Positions 24,394 to 36,129 are shown, counted from the first letter of the stretch. The stretch is DNA of 64,000 nucleotides from Heterocephalus glaber (GCF_000247695.1 NW_004624881.1:3940800-4004799), one strand, 5' to 3'. Numbers and translations are program-made. The notes: generated by a model from the letters alone, not told the origin.

Positions 24394-26257
24394 AGAAAAA
24401 CTAAGAAATGAATCACTATATAAACCAGTGATGCTATGACTGATTTAATTAAAATTTTATCTAATTCATTTTCTTTTTAAAACTGTACACAGTAAAACAA
24501 ATAAAACATTTCATTTTGTTGCAAAAGGCCTGTATTTTATAATTATTTTATATTAAAGAATAAGTAGTCCCATTTGAGACCATGACAGATTATTAATTTA
24601 ATGACTTTGGCATGAGAAAAATGGTTATTAATTCATTTCAACAAAAGAAAGAGATTAAGTTATTATCTAGAGGAACCAATTAAATAACCTACATTATTTA
24701 AGTAACAATTAGCTCATATAAGTATTAGGTATTTCCAATGTAGCCTTACCCTTTCTAATACAACAGCCACATTATTACCCATAATATTAACACATTATAA
24801 ATTCAATAACGTTTCATGTATGGTTTCTATCATTTTAAATGTCTAACAGTTTTGGAAATGTTTGTACTCAATGTATATCTGAAACATATCAGTATCATTG
24901 GGTCAGTGCACACACTTGAGCCTAAGGTTTCACAGCAGTGAACAGGTTTGCCAAAAGAAATAGAAATCATCTAAAAATCCCAAACCATGTGCTCTAGGAA
25001 GTAGGTTATTTTGTCACATACAAAGTCATGCTTTCCCAAGAGTAAATTTTAAAAATTAACAAATGGAAGAAAGAAACAAATGTCTCAAATATTCACTGAC
25101 AGCAACTTGCAGAAGTCTGAAGCTTTTTACCAGTTCAATATATGTGCAACAATTTGGGGTGATACTCTTGCAGAAAGCAGCAGTTCATTTTGGAAAGACT
25201 TAAAATATCTAAATATAACCAAGGAGAAATGCAGGTAGCACTTTCCTTTAAAGCTGAAGTGATGCATTTTGACAAAACTATCCATGTAATTGGTTTAAAT
25301 AAATTGTGTAGAAGCAGATTGTTTATTGACACTGAGAGACTATTTAATTCAGAAAATACTTTTATGTGCTTTGTTTGTGGAAATGTAAACTTTCAACATC
25401 TATATTTTGACAAGTTACCAAAGTATTTCACTCCAAGAGAAAAGCTAATGTGAGCACTTTAATCAGGTATAATGGAATTATTTATATGCCATAAAATTAT
25501 TATTCATTCACAACAGAATGCTAAATGTTTGCATATTTGTAAATTGTATCCAAATATTAATGAGACCTAATCTAACTCTAGATATCCAGGCTTCTGTTCC
25601 TCATTACATTTTGCAAAAACTGCATATGGTTAGTGCACATTAGTTTCTTATTTGGGGTAAGTCATAGTAACCTCACAGAAAATTTGAAAATTTCAATCCT
25701 TAACCAAAGACAGTAAGGTCATAGATTTCACATAAAGAGAGGCATGAGTACAACAATGCTAATAGCAATATGTTTCAGTTAAACACACTTCAAATGTATT
25801 AGAAAGGCTTACAATTAAAGTTTAAGAAAAGATTCCCGGCATGTATAATCTTTGAGATATACTAATTGGTAGAACAAGAGAGATTTCTTGTTATTCCATA
25901 AATATATATGTATCTGTACATAAATCTTCAGATCACCCAGTTCAGATGTTTTCCCCAGGAAGAATATATTTCAAATTGAAAAGTCTTAACCTTTATATAG
26001 CTGAATTCTTTTGAAAGGTTATGTTTTGTCATGATTTCAGTTGTCTTAAGATAAGAAAATCATTAAATATCGGTGAACATTGTTTCTAGGAGTAGAATTT
26101 AGGCTTCACAGTGTAACCTCTCATTCTAACCAAAGTGTGGAAATAATGAGCATTAATGTGATTGCTGAAAGCTGTTCAACAATAAATACTAGAGTTGTGT
26201 ACAAAGTACAAAAACAAATTACCAGTTTTGGAGCAGAGAGACACAATGGGGTCTTGA

Positions 26258-26600
26258 CTTAGGAACTCAATGTAATTGGGAAGGCTGGTTGTAACTCAAG
26301 TGGGTCAATTACCTTCAAAGTCCCTCTCCTGTTTAATTTTAGGCCGCACTTTCTTCCTGGCAGATCTGTTTCCTTTGAGATATTGGCCCAGGATTTTTCA
26401 ATTAGCCTCACAGAGGAAAGAATGCTGTCATGTTCATTCCAGAACTCTTTAATGGTTAAATCTGTACCTGAGACCATGTGGAAGCACAAGCAGATGCTAT
26501 TTGGGTAGCAACTGAAGACTTTAGTCATAATTTAAAACTAAAATTCTTGTCAACCCATTATTCATATGTCTGGCTAGTCACAATTCAAGATCCACTGTAA
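26258..26600 (+). repeat. Unnamed interspersed repeat, copy B
   Basis: ttgacttaggaactcaatg at the start and aattcaagatccactg at the end. Longer than its copy-A partner at 7,748-8,000, which has lost about 120 bases. Confidence 0.7.
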
Positions 26601-27654
26601 AATATGTGCTTTCATTTCCATGGCCAGTTTCTATCTTGCAAAAATCATTACTCAGTTGACCAAATTTCATTTCCTTTTCTGGTCTAATATAATTTCTTAC
26701 ATATGTGAGAATCATTTAAGTTTATTATGATATTTTAATCAGACATTTAACTCTACAGTGTTTCTCTATTGTAGTAGCATTAAACTTTCATGAGATTCAG
26801 AGATGTTTATTTCCTCTACTACTCAAAATTTCTGTAATAGCTTGAAGTAAATATTTGTTGTAATAAAAAGTCATAGGATAAATTCAAAGAACACACAGAC
26901 CACAACAACATAAATTTATTTGTTTTTAGACAAGGCCATTTATCTTGAGTGAAGAAAGTCACAAATTTAAAGTCCTGACTGGAAATAGCAGGTCTTGTGA
27001 CTCCTGACTACCTACCTTATTCTTCAGAGGAGGCCTTGGGGAGGCTCTCATTCATAAATTTTTCTTGATTAAAAATATTAAGGACACATGCTATATGTTT
27101 CTGGCATAATAACACATGAAATCTGTATAGAGTGAAATTCAAATTAGATTAGAAGCATAAAAACCTGTGGGAATGAAATTCTAACTCACTCATCAAAGGA
27201 AAAACATGAGCACATTCTGTTAAAAACATAGCCATTTATTTGGACAGAGGGCAACAGATGCCTGAGAAACACAGGAGCAGTGACAGGTTAGGACAAAGCT
27301 AAAAGATGAGACTGCTCTGAGAACAGAGAGGCAGTGCTAACTCTCCAGACCTTTAGACACATCGGGTTGATAAAGAAATTTTTCCGATATTGTGTGTGAC
27401 ATGGTTTATGCTCTGAAAACGGAGGAAAACTGCAAGCATGATATCAACTTTTCAGACAGTGATAAGCTGGGATATTTCAGGAATTTTTTTGATATTCTGA
27501 GTAACTCCTCCAGTTCTCATAGCATTTCATCTATTACTGTTCCAGTTTTGAGAGACAAAGAGAGAGAGAGACAGAGAGACAGGAGCAGAGATAAATAAAT
27601 ATTGTACCTAACTCAAGAAAGTAGCAGACACAGAACAATCTGTGTCACTTTTAT

Positions 27655-27777
27655 GCCAAGGGAATACTATCTCAATGGTAGAGCAGGTCCTCAGGATAGA
27701 AAGTGTTCTGGGTCCTGGGGTAGATCCTCAGAAAAAAAAAAGAAATGAAGACAGAAGGAAGGAAAGAAAGAAAGAAA

Positions 27778-27809
<32 letters not shown>

Positions 27810-27855
27810 GGAAGAGAAAGGAAGAGCAAGCAAGAAAGTAAAACAGAAATCAACC
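27655..27855 (+). mobile_element. Old ID-type SINE with GAAA tail (copy B)
   Basis: Body aatggtagagcaggtcctca ... ggggtagatcctcag followed by a GAAA microsatellite tail. Shared with copy A. Confidence 0.7.
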
Positions 27856-28357
27856 TTATTTCACTCTAACATGCAACTAGGATTTTGAATGAGATGAGCT
27901 ATTTTCTTAACATCAGAAATTATTGCATTTTCATTTCTATTAAAAATCTAGAACATAGGTTTTTTTTCTTTCTTAACCATATCAAGTGATATATTTTTAT
28001 AAACTGTGAACTGTTTGGAACCTTTGCACATTAGACAGCAAAAATCAATTGGAGCAATGCTTTAATGATATCACAACTTAATTAATATTAAGATATGTGT
28101 ATACTACATACATATCAAGAACTTTACTAAGCTTTGGAAGACCACAGTTTGCATAAATTTCAATGCAGGAGGAAATCATAAACAGAGCAACACTGACAAT
28201 AAACATCTGCTTAGGTTGAAGGAGAATATCATTCAGATTAAGCAAGAATCATCATAAAATATGAGGAGACCGAGGCACCGAACATCTCTGTGATCCCTGG
28301 GAGTGGAGTTTAACAGTTTTGAAGACATTTTCCACACTATGATTCTTCCTGGGTTCA

Positions 28358-28380
28358 GCACTTCTGTCTTCTATTCTCAG
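28358..28380 (+). promoter_or_regulatory. Splice acceptor of the OR14-like coding exon
   Basis: A pyrimidine-rich run ending in ttctattctcag puts AG at 28,379-28,380, 22 nt before the ATG. OR genes usually have noncoding 5' exons spliced to the coding exon just upstream of the start, so this is the likely acceptor. The same position in the dead paralogue near 9,772 lacks the AG. Confidence 0.6.
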
Positions 28381-28402
28381 GCACAAGCCACATCATCCAC
28401 AG

Positions 28403-29401
28403 ATGACCAACTCCACCACGATGATGGACTTTCTCCTCATGGAGATTTCTGGCATGCGGGATCTACAGGTTTTCTATGCCATGTTCTTCTCTCTGATTTA
28501 TTTGGTGACCATAATGGGAAACCTTGTCATTTCTGCTGTCACCAGCCTTGACAAGAGCCTTAACACGCCCATGTACTTCTTCCTGAGAAACCTGTCCATC
28601 CTGGACTCCTGCTACATTTCTGTCACAGTCCCTAACTCCTGCATGAACTCCTTGCTGGGCATAAGCTCCATTTCAAAGGCAGGATGTGCAGCTCAGGTTT
28701 TCCTTGTGATTTTCTTTGCATTTGTAGAGGTACTCTTTCTCACCATCATGGCTCACGACCGCTTTGCAGCCATCTGCAGGCCCCTCCATTACCCTGTGAT
28801 CATGAACACTCAACTGTGTGTCCACAGCACACTGGCCTCTCTGCTCAGTGGTCTCATCTATGCAGCCCTGCACACCATCAACACCTTCAGGCTGCCCTTC
28901 TGCCACTCCCATGCTGTCCAGCAGCTCTTCTGTGACATCCCCTCTCTGCTGAAGCTGTCTTGCTCTGACATCTTCAGCAACCAGATCACAATTTTTGTGT
29001 CAAGCGTAGTGATATGTGGTGGCTGTTTCATTTACATCATCAAGTCTTATATTCACATCTTTTCTACTGTGTTCAGGTTTCCAGTGGGAGCAGATAGGAA
29101 AAAGGCCTTTTCCACCTGTGTCCCCCACATTCTAGTGGTGTTGCTTTTCCTCAGCTCAGGGATTTATGTCTACCTGAGACCCTCTACAATTTCTGCCAGC
29201 ATCAGGGACATGGTCCTGTCTATGTTCTACTCTGTAATTCCCCCCCTCTTCAACCCTATTATTTACAGTCTCAGAAATGAACAGATAAAGTGTGCCATCA
29301 GGAAACTCATCACAAGAAGACTCTATTCAGGAAATGCATTGAGGACTAAGGATGTTTTCCCTATCCAACTTAGTCATAGCCATGGTTTTGACAATATATA
29401 G
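28403..29401 (+). CDS. Intact olfactory receptor, OR14-like (class II)
   Basis: Odorant-binding seven-transmembrane GPCR, expected in the cilia of olfactory neurons and coupled to Golf. The 332-residue frame is uninterrupted in one exon, as is normal for ORs. Seen: N-glycosylation site NST at residues 3-5; GN of TM1 at 39-40; PMYFFL at 56-61; TM3 box MAHDRFAAIC at 116-125 (canonical MAYDRYVAIC, so Tyr to His before DR and Tyr to Phe after); Cys95 and extracellular-loop cysteines 167, 177 and 187; TM6 KAFSTCVPHI at 234-243; TM7 PPLFNPIIYSLRN at 280-292. The ATG is 22 nt after a good splice acceptor. Family OR14 is judged from remembered features (SISKAGCAAQVF, LHTINTF, CDIPSLLKLSC). The C-tail runs about 20 residues past the usual end near 310. 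Expression cannot be judged. Confidence 0.93.
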   Translation: MTNSTTMMDFLLMEISGMRDLQVFYAMFFSLIYLVTIMGNLVISAVTSLDKSLNTPMYFFLRNLSILDSCYISVTVPNSCMNSLLGISSISKAGCAAQVFLVIFFAFVEVLFLTIMAHDRFAAICRPLHYPVIMNTQLCVHSTLASLLSGLIYAALHTINTFRLPFCHSHAVQQLFCDIPSLLKLSCSDIFSNQITIFVSSVVICGGCFIYIIKSYIHIFSTVFRFPVGADRKKAFSTCVPHILVVLLFLSSGIYVYLRPSTISASIRDMVLSMFYSVIPPLFNPIIYSLRNEQIKCAIRKLITRRLYSGNALRTKDVFPIQLSHSHGFDNI

Positions 29402-29544
29402 ATATAACTTATTAGAGTTATTATGTATCCTTTATGCAAATTTATTGTCCAACATGATTGAGCATATCATATATCAAGATTACTTTGCTCTGTTGTCTTG
29501 TACAATTTTAATATTCTACAAAATATTTGATATTATGAGGAAAA

Positions 29545-29550
29545 AATAAA
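29545..29550 (+). terminator. Candidate polyadenylation signal of the OR14-like gene
   Basis: The first AATAAA downstream of the stop lies about 145 nt after it, in an A-rich context. The position is plausible for the 3' end of a short OR transcript. There is no transcript evidence, and the hexamer is frequent in AT-rich DNA. Confidence 0.3.
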
Positions 29551-29564
29551 CAACGGCTATGAAT

Positions 29565-29940
29565 TTCAGTTAAAATTTTTCCCAAAGTGTCAATTGTGTG
29601 GAAAGTGATGAGATAATGGTGCATTCCACTCATCAATGGATTCACCCATTGACAACTTCAGCGCTGAACATGCTGTTAGGAGTTGACCCTGGTCAGAGCA
29701 AGTGCATCACTGAGGCAATCCCTGGATGGGGTCTTTGTGTGTCCTGCTCCTCACTTCCACCCTTACTTTTCTGCTGCCATAAGGTCAGCACAGTCCACCC
29801 AGCCCTTCCACCAGGACTGTCATGTTTGCAGCCTGCTGAGTTTGGATCGAATTCACTGGAAAATATGAACCCTCCCCTCTTTTGTGTTCTGGGTGTCTCT
29901 CCCAGCCAACAGAACCTGACTAGTGCAATAATAATAATAC
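29565..29940 (+). mobile_element. MLT1/MaLR-like LTR
   Basis: Follows the MLT1 order: tttttcccaaagtgtcaat, then tgagataatggtgcattcc, tcatcaatggattcacccat, a ctcctcacttccaccc block and a ctgctgccataagg block. It has lost the usual aaataaacc end. Only its first part is recognisable in copy A. Confidence 0.6.
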
Positions 29941-29989
29941 AAGGTTTCCAACTAAAATTCTCATCAAAATCAGTAGTCCTGTGGGCTAT

Positions 29990-30055
29990 GTGAAGTAGTT
30001 CAGTGCTAGATTCCTTGCTGATCCCGTGCAAGACTCTGGGATTCATTCAGAGAGC
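29990..30055 (+). mobile_element. Degenerate ID-type SINE body
   Basis: tagttcagtgctagattcc ... gactctgggattcattcag keeps the tRNA-like A-box and B-box spacing but is heavily mutated. The tail is short. Confidence 0.45.
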
Positions 30056-30119
30056 TGAAAGATATAAGCCTTAAAAGGCCTAAAAGGATGAATTGAGACC
30101 ATTTACATTGATGGTTATA

Positions 30120-31945
30120 ACTGATATGCATTGATTTTTTATTGTTATATTGTTTACCTGTTGCTGGATCCCTGTCTTTCCTATTTAATTGCTTACCTTG
30201 CTTGGTAGATTCATTCCATTACTCTTCTTGGAATTGGAGTCTTTGCTATCACTTTCTAAAGTATCCTTCACAATTTTGTAGAGAATTGGTCTGGTGGTCA
30301 TTAATTTCCTTAGTTTTCTTTGTCATGATAGCATCTCATTTCTTCATTAATTTTGAATGATAATTTTGCAGGAAATCTCAATGTGGGCTGGAGGATGTTT
30401 TGATTTATGGCTTGGAATATTTCACTCCAGGCTCTTCTTTTCATGAAAGTTTGTGTTGAGAAGTCTGCTGTGATTCTGATGGGCTTTCATTTATAGGTTT
30501 TTTGTTTCTTTTCTTTAACAGCTATTCATATTCTATTATTGTGCTGAATTGCTAGAATCTTTATTGTTATATCCCTTGGTCTAGATTTATTTGTGTCATG
30601 GCTAATTGGAGTTCTAGTTGCCTCAGTTATCTGCATGTCAAATTCTTTTTCCATGCTTGCAAAGTTTTCTGTCATTACTTTTGTAAACTTTTTTTGGTCA
30701 TTTGTGCTATTCCAGCTTTTTCATTAACTCTCATCAACATTATGTTTTTCTTATGTATTCATCATCTAGCAGCTGTTACAATGATTTTTCATGGTTCCTT
30801 GCTATTTTTGAGAAATTCTTCTTTTCATGAACTTTATCTGTAATCCTGGCTTCTAGATCTGATATTCTCTCCTCACTTTGCTTCATTCTGCTGCATATAG
30901 TTTCAATGTAATTTTTAATCTCCTGGATTTTGGTTTGAATCTGTTTTGTAGATTCCGTTTCTTTCCTATCTTAGGCATTCATGGTTTTCATCATTTTCCT
31001 AACCTCTTCTATTTTTTTTATCTGTGTCTACACTAGATTGGCTGAGCAAGTCCTTCACTGTGATCATCATTTCTTTCTTTTAACCTGAGAGATTATTTGT
31101 CTCATTTTCTCTATAACCTCATTCATTTTTGTTTTTTTGGTTTTGTTTTGTTTTTTACTTCTGCTGCTACCATTTCAGAAAATTCAGGTTGGTAGTCTCT
31201 GATTTCCCCTATCTTATTTTTCCCTATACATGTCATGGATTGGCTGGAGGTCAGGTGTCGCATTTGCTTCTGTTTTTTGCATTTTCTATTTATCTGTTTT
31301 CTGTGTCAATGCTTGTAAAGTGCTTACTGTAGGAAGCTTTATCACTTTATCACTAGTATCAAGGCTTCCCTTGGAAATGTCTATTCCACAGGGATGGCTT
31401 ATTGCTGGCTCCTGGCCTTTGTGTCTGTCCTTAGATCCTACATTCCCAAATTATTAGGGATGAGAAGTTGTGATTTATTTGGCTCAGTACCCTGTCTTTT
31501 GACACGGGACTGTGGTAACGATAGTGACTCCAGACAACCACAGTGTTATGATACAAGGAAGAACAACTGATTATAACAGGCATGACACCCTTGATAACAT
31601 AGTACAATTAGCAATAACAATAGAATCAAGTGAAGCCTAGAAATTTCCAAACTCCGGTAACTATTAATGTGGTACTGAAGGAAATATTTAAATCAGAATG
31701 GGTACTAGGGAGACAGGAGCAGAATGGAAGGAAAAGAAAAGAAAAAAATGAGTAAAGAAGGAAAAAATGAAACAAAGCTTTTGTAAATAAGGAGGGGAAG
31801 AGGGTTTGAAGGGAGTGTAGGGGCATAGGAATAAAGAATAATCTATATATCATCTACAGATACAAATTCCTCATGATGAATGTGATTATTATGTATATCT
31901 AAAATATACCAATACAGTTAATTATTTTTTTAAAGAAATGTTTCA
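30120..31945 (+). mobile_element. Rearranged L1 lacking ORF2 (inverted 5' part + 3'UTR)
   Basis: Minus-strand L1 5' portion (ORF1 region 30,150 to about 31,150, 5'UTR about 31,150-31,650) is followed directly by a plus-strand L1 3'UTR (31,650-31,940, ending aaatataccaatacagtta plus A/T run). The 5'UTR part matches 38,540-38,620 in reverse (gttataatcagttgttctt). No ORF2 sequence is present. Either twin priming on a template without ORF2, or twin priming with a large internal gap. Confidence 0.7.
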
Positions 31946-32449
31946 TTTTAAAATATTGTTCTGTATTTATACTCTTCAAGTATCAATAAACCTAAAATTA
32001 TAATGTTCTCAGTGAATTTTCAAAGTTCAAATTTAATATTATAGAAGAAATGGAAACCTTCAGTCATGTATTCCTTTTAAATTAAAAATGAAAAATATGT
32101 ATTTTTGAGGATAAAATATGAACAAAATATATGCTGGGAAAATATTTGATGGGATTAGAGGCCTTGGCTTATGTGATTAGAATCAGTGCAGAATTTCCCT
32201 TTTCTTGCAAGAGAAAAATGTTATACACTATTCCTGTCATCATAGAAAATTGTGCTTAAAAGTTCACTCCTTACTTTGGGGATATGTTTACTTATATGTT
32301 CTAAACACTGTTTTCATGGTAATTATAAGAATATGTACTTTTGCTTTCCACTTATAACCACATTAAATTTCATACATGAGGCCTTTTGAGAGTTAAAATG
32401 ATGTCATTTTGATTTTGGTGATACTGTGTACATGAAAGATTTATTCTGA
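31946..32449. other. AT-rich stretch, nothing recognised
   Basis: No long frame, no RNA gene and no repeat I can identify. Confidence 0.4.
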
Positions 32450-32450
32450 G

Positions 32451-32680
32451 GGCTGACAGTATAGCTCCATGGTAGAACCCTGCCTGGCTTGCACAAAAGC
32501 CTGGAATCAATTCCCAATCCTGCAAAAATGTTTTTGTTTGAGAATATCATCAGCCACCTGTGCAAGATAGCATACATCTGTAGTCCCAGCACTAGTGAGG
32601 CTGAGGCAGGAATAGCATGAGTTCAGTGCAGCAGGAATTACATAGTGAGCACTCACTCAAAACAAACAACAAAATAAAAT
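32451..32680 (+). mobile_element. Composite SINE: ID followed by B1 (B4-like)
   Basis: An ID-like part (tatagctccatggtagaacc ... ggaatcaattcccaatcc) is followed by a 7SL-derived B1-like part (catacatctgtagtcccagc, gtgaggctgaggcagg) and an A-rich tail with AAAC units. ID-then-B1 is the order of the rodent B4 family. Confidence 0.75.
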
Positions 32681-32689
32681 AGTATCAAA

Positions 32690-34250
32690 ATAGTATTAAA
32701 CTGCAATAGTAGCAAATGTAACATCTTATTAGTGGAAGGAAACATGTTATTTCTGGTTCACACTATTAAATGCAAGTTGTGAATGGAGCTGTCTGCACAG
32801 TATACCCTTGACAGAGATGTTGCAGAATAACAGTCATGCTGAAATACAGCATTTAAACATTTACCCAAAAAAAGCAAGTTAGAGATGGTAAGAGCACCCA
32901 CCAATGTGAAGCTCAGTGACTACTGCACCTCAGAGCTGAAAGAATATGACCCCCATCCTCTCATGGATGTGGACATGACCTAGGCAGCCCTAGCTGCCTT
33001 TCCAGAGCATGCTGACATGTGGAGGGGAAAAGAGCATCCAAAACACAAGCAAACACACAGTTCTCCATGGTTTTAAAGGAATTCAAGTATTTCAAAATAA
33101 TAGTAAATATCAATAAGTAATGTAATGGGAAGTAATGTAATGTAAAATATATCTCTGAAAGGAATTCAAATATACTTTATAATATCAAGGAGAATCACAA
33201 TAAAAGGATAGGTCACTCATGCAGAAATCTCTGATGTAAAATAGAAAGCAAAGGGAGTTGTAACAGAATTTAGCAGTTTGAAAACTTGAGAGGAGGCTGT
33301 TTTGAGGGTGTGAAAGTAGAGTTCAAGTGCTGAGGGTGGGCTGCACAGAAAGAGACATAGAACAGTGCCACACTTGTTCTGTATGCTCCTCCAGTACTTT
33401 GTGCTCACTGTGTGTGAAACATACCTGCACCATTCCCACTGGCTGTCAGAGGAGTGGTGTGGGCAACTCCCCAAATGTGTAGGAAAGGGAAGACAATCAT
33501 ATCAGTGGACATGAAGGATGATCAATATGTCCTGACTCTGAGGATAAAATGTCAGGTTCTGAAGCCCGTAGCTCATTCAAATATTATCAGCATCTGATAA
33601 AATGTGCATGTGTTGTATCAATCATATCAAGACAGAATTTGATACAAATTTTGCAAAATTCTTTAAAGTCATTTTTTTAGAAACACTAATAATTTCTTGT
33701 CACCGAGAATGTTTCTTCCATTAACAGTTGAGTGTCTGAGTTTAGAAACACACAAGTTTGTCAAAAAGATTCAGCTGGAAATAGGCACAATTTGGATGCC
33801 AGTGTTTATTAATTGCTTTAAAAATCTTCATCTATTAATCTCTATTGTTTTTATATCTCCTTGCTGTCCATCATGTTTATTTGAAATGTATCCTTCAAGT
33901 GGAAGTGTAGTCACTGTAGGAACAAATGCTCAGTCCTTCTGCTCTCCTCAAACTCCAGACAACATGGAACAGAGTGAGAACTTCAGGCCTCACCTTACAG
34001 TGATGATCCGCTGCTTTGTTTCACAATCCTTAATATACTAAAGACACTTACAACAGCATCAGAATTTCCCCAGATCTGAAGAGTTCTTTTTGGAGAACAA
34101 GGAGATTTGGGAAATTTTCCAATGAATTTTACCATGAATCCAACTTTGTATTTGAATATTAAGTCATTGACCCACAGTAACCATCTCTAGTGTACAGGTG
34201 TGGAGCACAAAGGACCAATTGGTAGATGTTGAAGAATTCAAAGTTCAATG
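32690..34250. other. Noncoding stretch, no gene recognised
   Basis: Contains a GC-richer patch at 33,280-33,480 and a 114-codon frame at 33,697-34,041 that matches nothing I know. Probably old, unidentified repeat and intergenic sequence. Confidence 0.4.
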
Positions 34251-34270
34251 TGCTCCAAATTTCCTTCTTT

Positions 34271-34356
34271 TCTGTTTTTTGCAGAACTGGGGATCTAATT
34301 CAGGACATTGTGCTTGCGAGGCAGGTGCTGGTGCCACTGAGCCAAACCTCTGGCCC
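34271..34356 (-). mobile_element. Young ID-type SINE with perfect target duplication
   Basis: Minus-strand SINE flanked by a perfect 16-bp direct repeat ccaaatttccttcttt (34,255-34,270 and 34,357-34,372). The perfect flanks indicate a fairly recent insertion. Confidence 0.93.
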
Positions 34357-34372
34357 CCAAATTTCCTTCTTT

Positions 34373-35279
34373 AGAAAAAGCAAAATATTGACTGTACTTT
34401 ACAATGTACAATAGTTATGTTTAAATATACATATATTTGTGTATGTATACCATGATGACAATATAATGTAATATTCATTCACATTGAAATGCAAATTCTA
34501 AACATTCACTAAATGTTTATATATCATGTCTCATAAATAATATATTACATAATATAATTGTAATTGTATTAACATGACTAAGGATAGAATTACATGCACT
34601 CAGAGGTTACAACATGGGGCAATAGCCTTTGGAGACCAGGACCTACACATGTGCTGGGAGTGAATGCTGTCTGCAGAGGGAGACAGGCTCACACCTCACA
34701 TCTTAGAGCCAATCCATCCTCCTGGGGTCCCCTGTCCCATGCTCAGCTGCAGAGCATCAAATCCAGTGTCACATACATCTCAAGGCTCATTATTCCCTGT
34801 GCCTCAGTGCTTCTTATCTTCCTATCTTCTTATCTTTCTTATCAAGTGTTTAGAGTAAAAGATGAGAAATGGCAATACTAAGAGATATAGGAAAAGATGT
34901 ATCTTTCTTTCAAAAGACTATTCTGAAAACCTTTCATGCTATAAAACTTTAGAGTGATTGTGTTGCCAGTACTAACACAAAAATATATAAAAATATATGA
35001 TGTTGATGTACATATATCATGATCCTAAAACAACCCATTGCAATGTTTCTCTGTATATGTGAAAGTTAATTTCTGTGGAAATCCACAAATTCTGAATAGC
35101 AATCTAGGAAACATCTCTTAATATTATGAGAGTGGGCAAACAGACATTTAATATGCAAAACACATTTAGAAATAATTGGCCTTTGTCAAATTGCAATAAA
35201 GTTTTAAAAGTGCTAAATGATATATTTTTGATTGGAATGTGACAAAATATTAGAAAAATAAAGAGAATTTTGTTATTCA
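34373..35279. other. AT-rich stretch, nothing recognised
   Basis: A GC-richer segment at 34,590-34,800 stands out, but I cannot assign it. The rest is AT-rich with no gene. Confidence 0.4.
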
Positions 35280-35700
35280 TGTGTATCAGTCACTGTTCAC
35301 TACTGAAACAGATTTAATGCAAGTTATATAAAAATTTATAAGATTGGCTTATAAGAGTCAGGTTCAGAAGAGAACCAAAGGGAATGTCTGCATGCTAAAG
35401 ATCTGAAGGGTCCAGTCAAAGGGCTGGAGGTCATTGTAGTATCCCATGTGAGTCTGTTTCAGAAGGTTGATGTTTTTCAATGGAAACTAGAAGATGACTT
35501 CCAAGGTACAGGTGAAGATTGGAGCTCTTCTGAATAAATACAAGTGACCTTTCCTTCTTTGTTTCCCTTTTATAGCATATAGGCAACAGACCAACCCATG
35601 GGTGGGTCTTCTCTCTTCAATATATCCCCTCACACTTATCAGAGCTATGCTGATACATAGTTCAGTTCAGTTGGCAGTTTCTCACTCAAATTGACATAAT
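35280..35700 (-). mobile_element. ERVL/MLT2-like LTR (minus)
   Basis: Begins tatcagtcactgttcactac and ends near ctcaaattgacataatcac. This follows the reverse-complement MLT2 pattern (tatcagtcagggttctc ... gttgacac). Diverged. Confidence 0.55.
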
Positions 35701-35879
35701 CACTTAACGAGCATGTCAAGAAGTTTCTAAGAGAAAATACTCAATTACTTTTGTGTTACTAGTACATGTGATATGTTGCTGCATTCATTATGGAAATTGA
35801 GATATATATGGAAAACATGCTGATCATTTTTATTCCATCTCCACCCTCTACCTTCGCCTAACCTTCCCCATCTCATATT

Positions 35880-36120
35880 ACAGTGAATTCTGTGACAGCA
35901 CAGTTCAAAATGGTTATATTACAGAGGTGTTCTTTGTGCCCATTAACAGATGAATGAGTATAGAAAAATGTGGTATTTACACACAGTGAAGCACTACTAT
36001 GCCATAAAGAAGCATAAACTTGAATTCTTTGTAGGAAAATGGAAGCACTTGGAAACTAAAATGTTAGGTGAAATATGCCAAACACAGAAACTTAAATAAT
36101 GCATCTCCTCTTATATGAGA
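35880..36120 (+). mobile_element. Short L1 ORF2 3' fragment
   Basis: aacagatgaatgagtataga, ggtatttacacacagtg, actatgccataaagaagca and gttaggtgaaatatgcc are successive landmarks of the L1 ORF2 C-terminal end. Confidence 0.75.
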
Positions 36121-36129
36121 AATGTATTT

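Larger units (their letters stand above)
21546..27654. other. Single-copy flank of the intact OR14-like gene (copy B)
   Basis: AT-rich noncoding sequence. It includes the empty L1 target at 21,667-21,679, an extra 1-kb segment at 23,409-24,393, and two copies of the unnamed repeat (minus at 23,479-23,850, plus at 26,258-26,600). A few 60-90-codon frames exist (for example 25,190-25,453), but the copy-A counterparts are broken and no family is recognisable. Confidence 0.6.
19361..29620 (+). repeat. Tandem segmental duplication, copy B
   Basis: Direct-orientation partner of copy A. Similarity starts abruptly inside L1 ORF2 at about 19,361, while copy A continues leftwards in L1 sequence that copy B lacks. 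It fades inside a MaLR-like LTR near 29,600. This copy carries the intact OR gene. The left breakpoint inside L1 suggests the duplication used or created an L1 junction, which is inference. Confidence 0.92.

Noticed and set aside
27642..27869. Lys/Arg/Glu-rich 75-codon frame
   Set aside because: Translation of a GAAA microsatellite SINE tail.
28403..29401. Possible vomeronasal receptor instead of OR
   Set aside because: The PMYFFL, DRF.AIC, KAFSTC and NPIIYSLRN motifs and extracellular-loop cysteines are OR-specific.
29693..30046. Overlapping frames on both strands (117 and 131 codons)
   Set aside because: They lie in a MaLR-like LTR plus a SINE body. Open frames are due to GC-richer LTR sequence, with no conserved protein.
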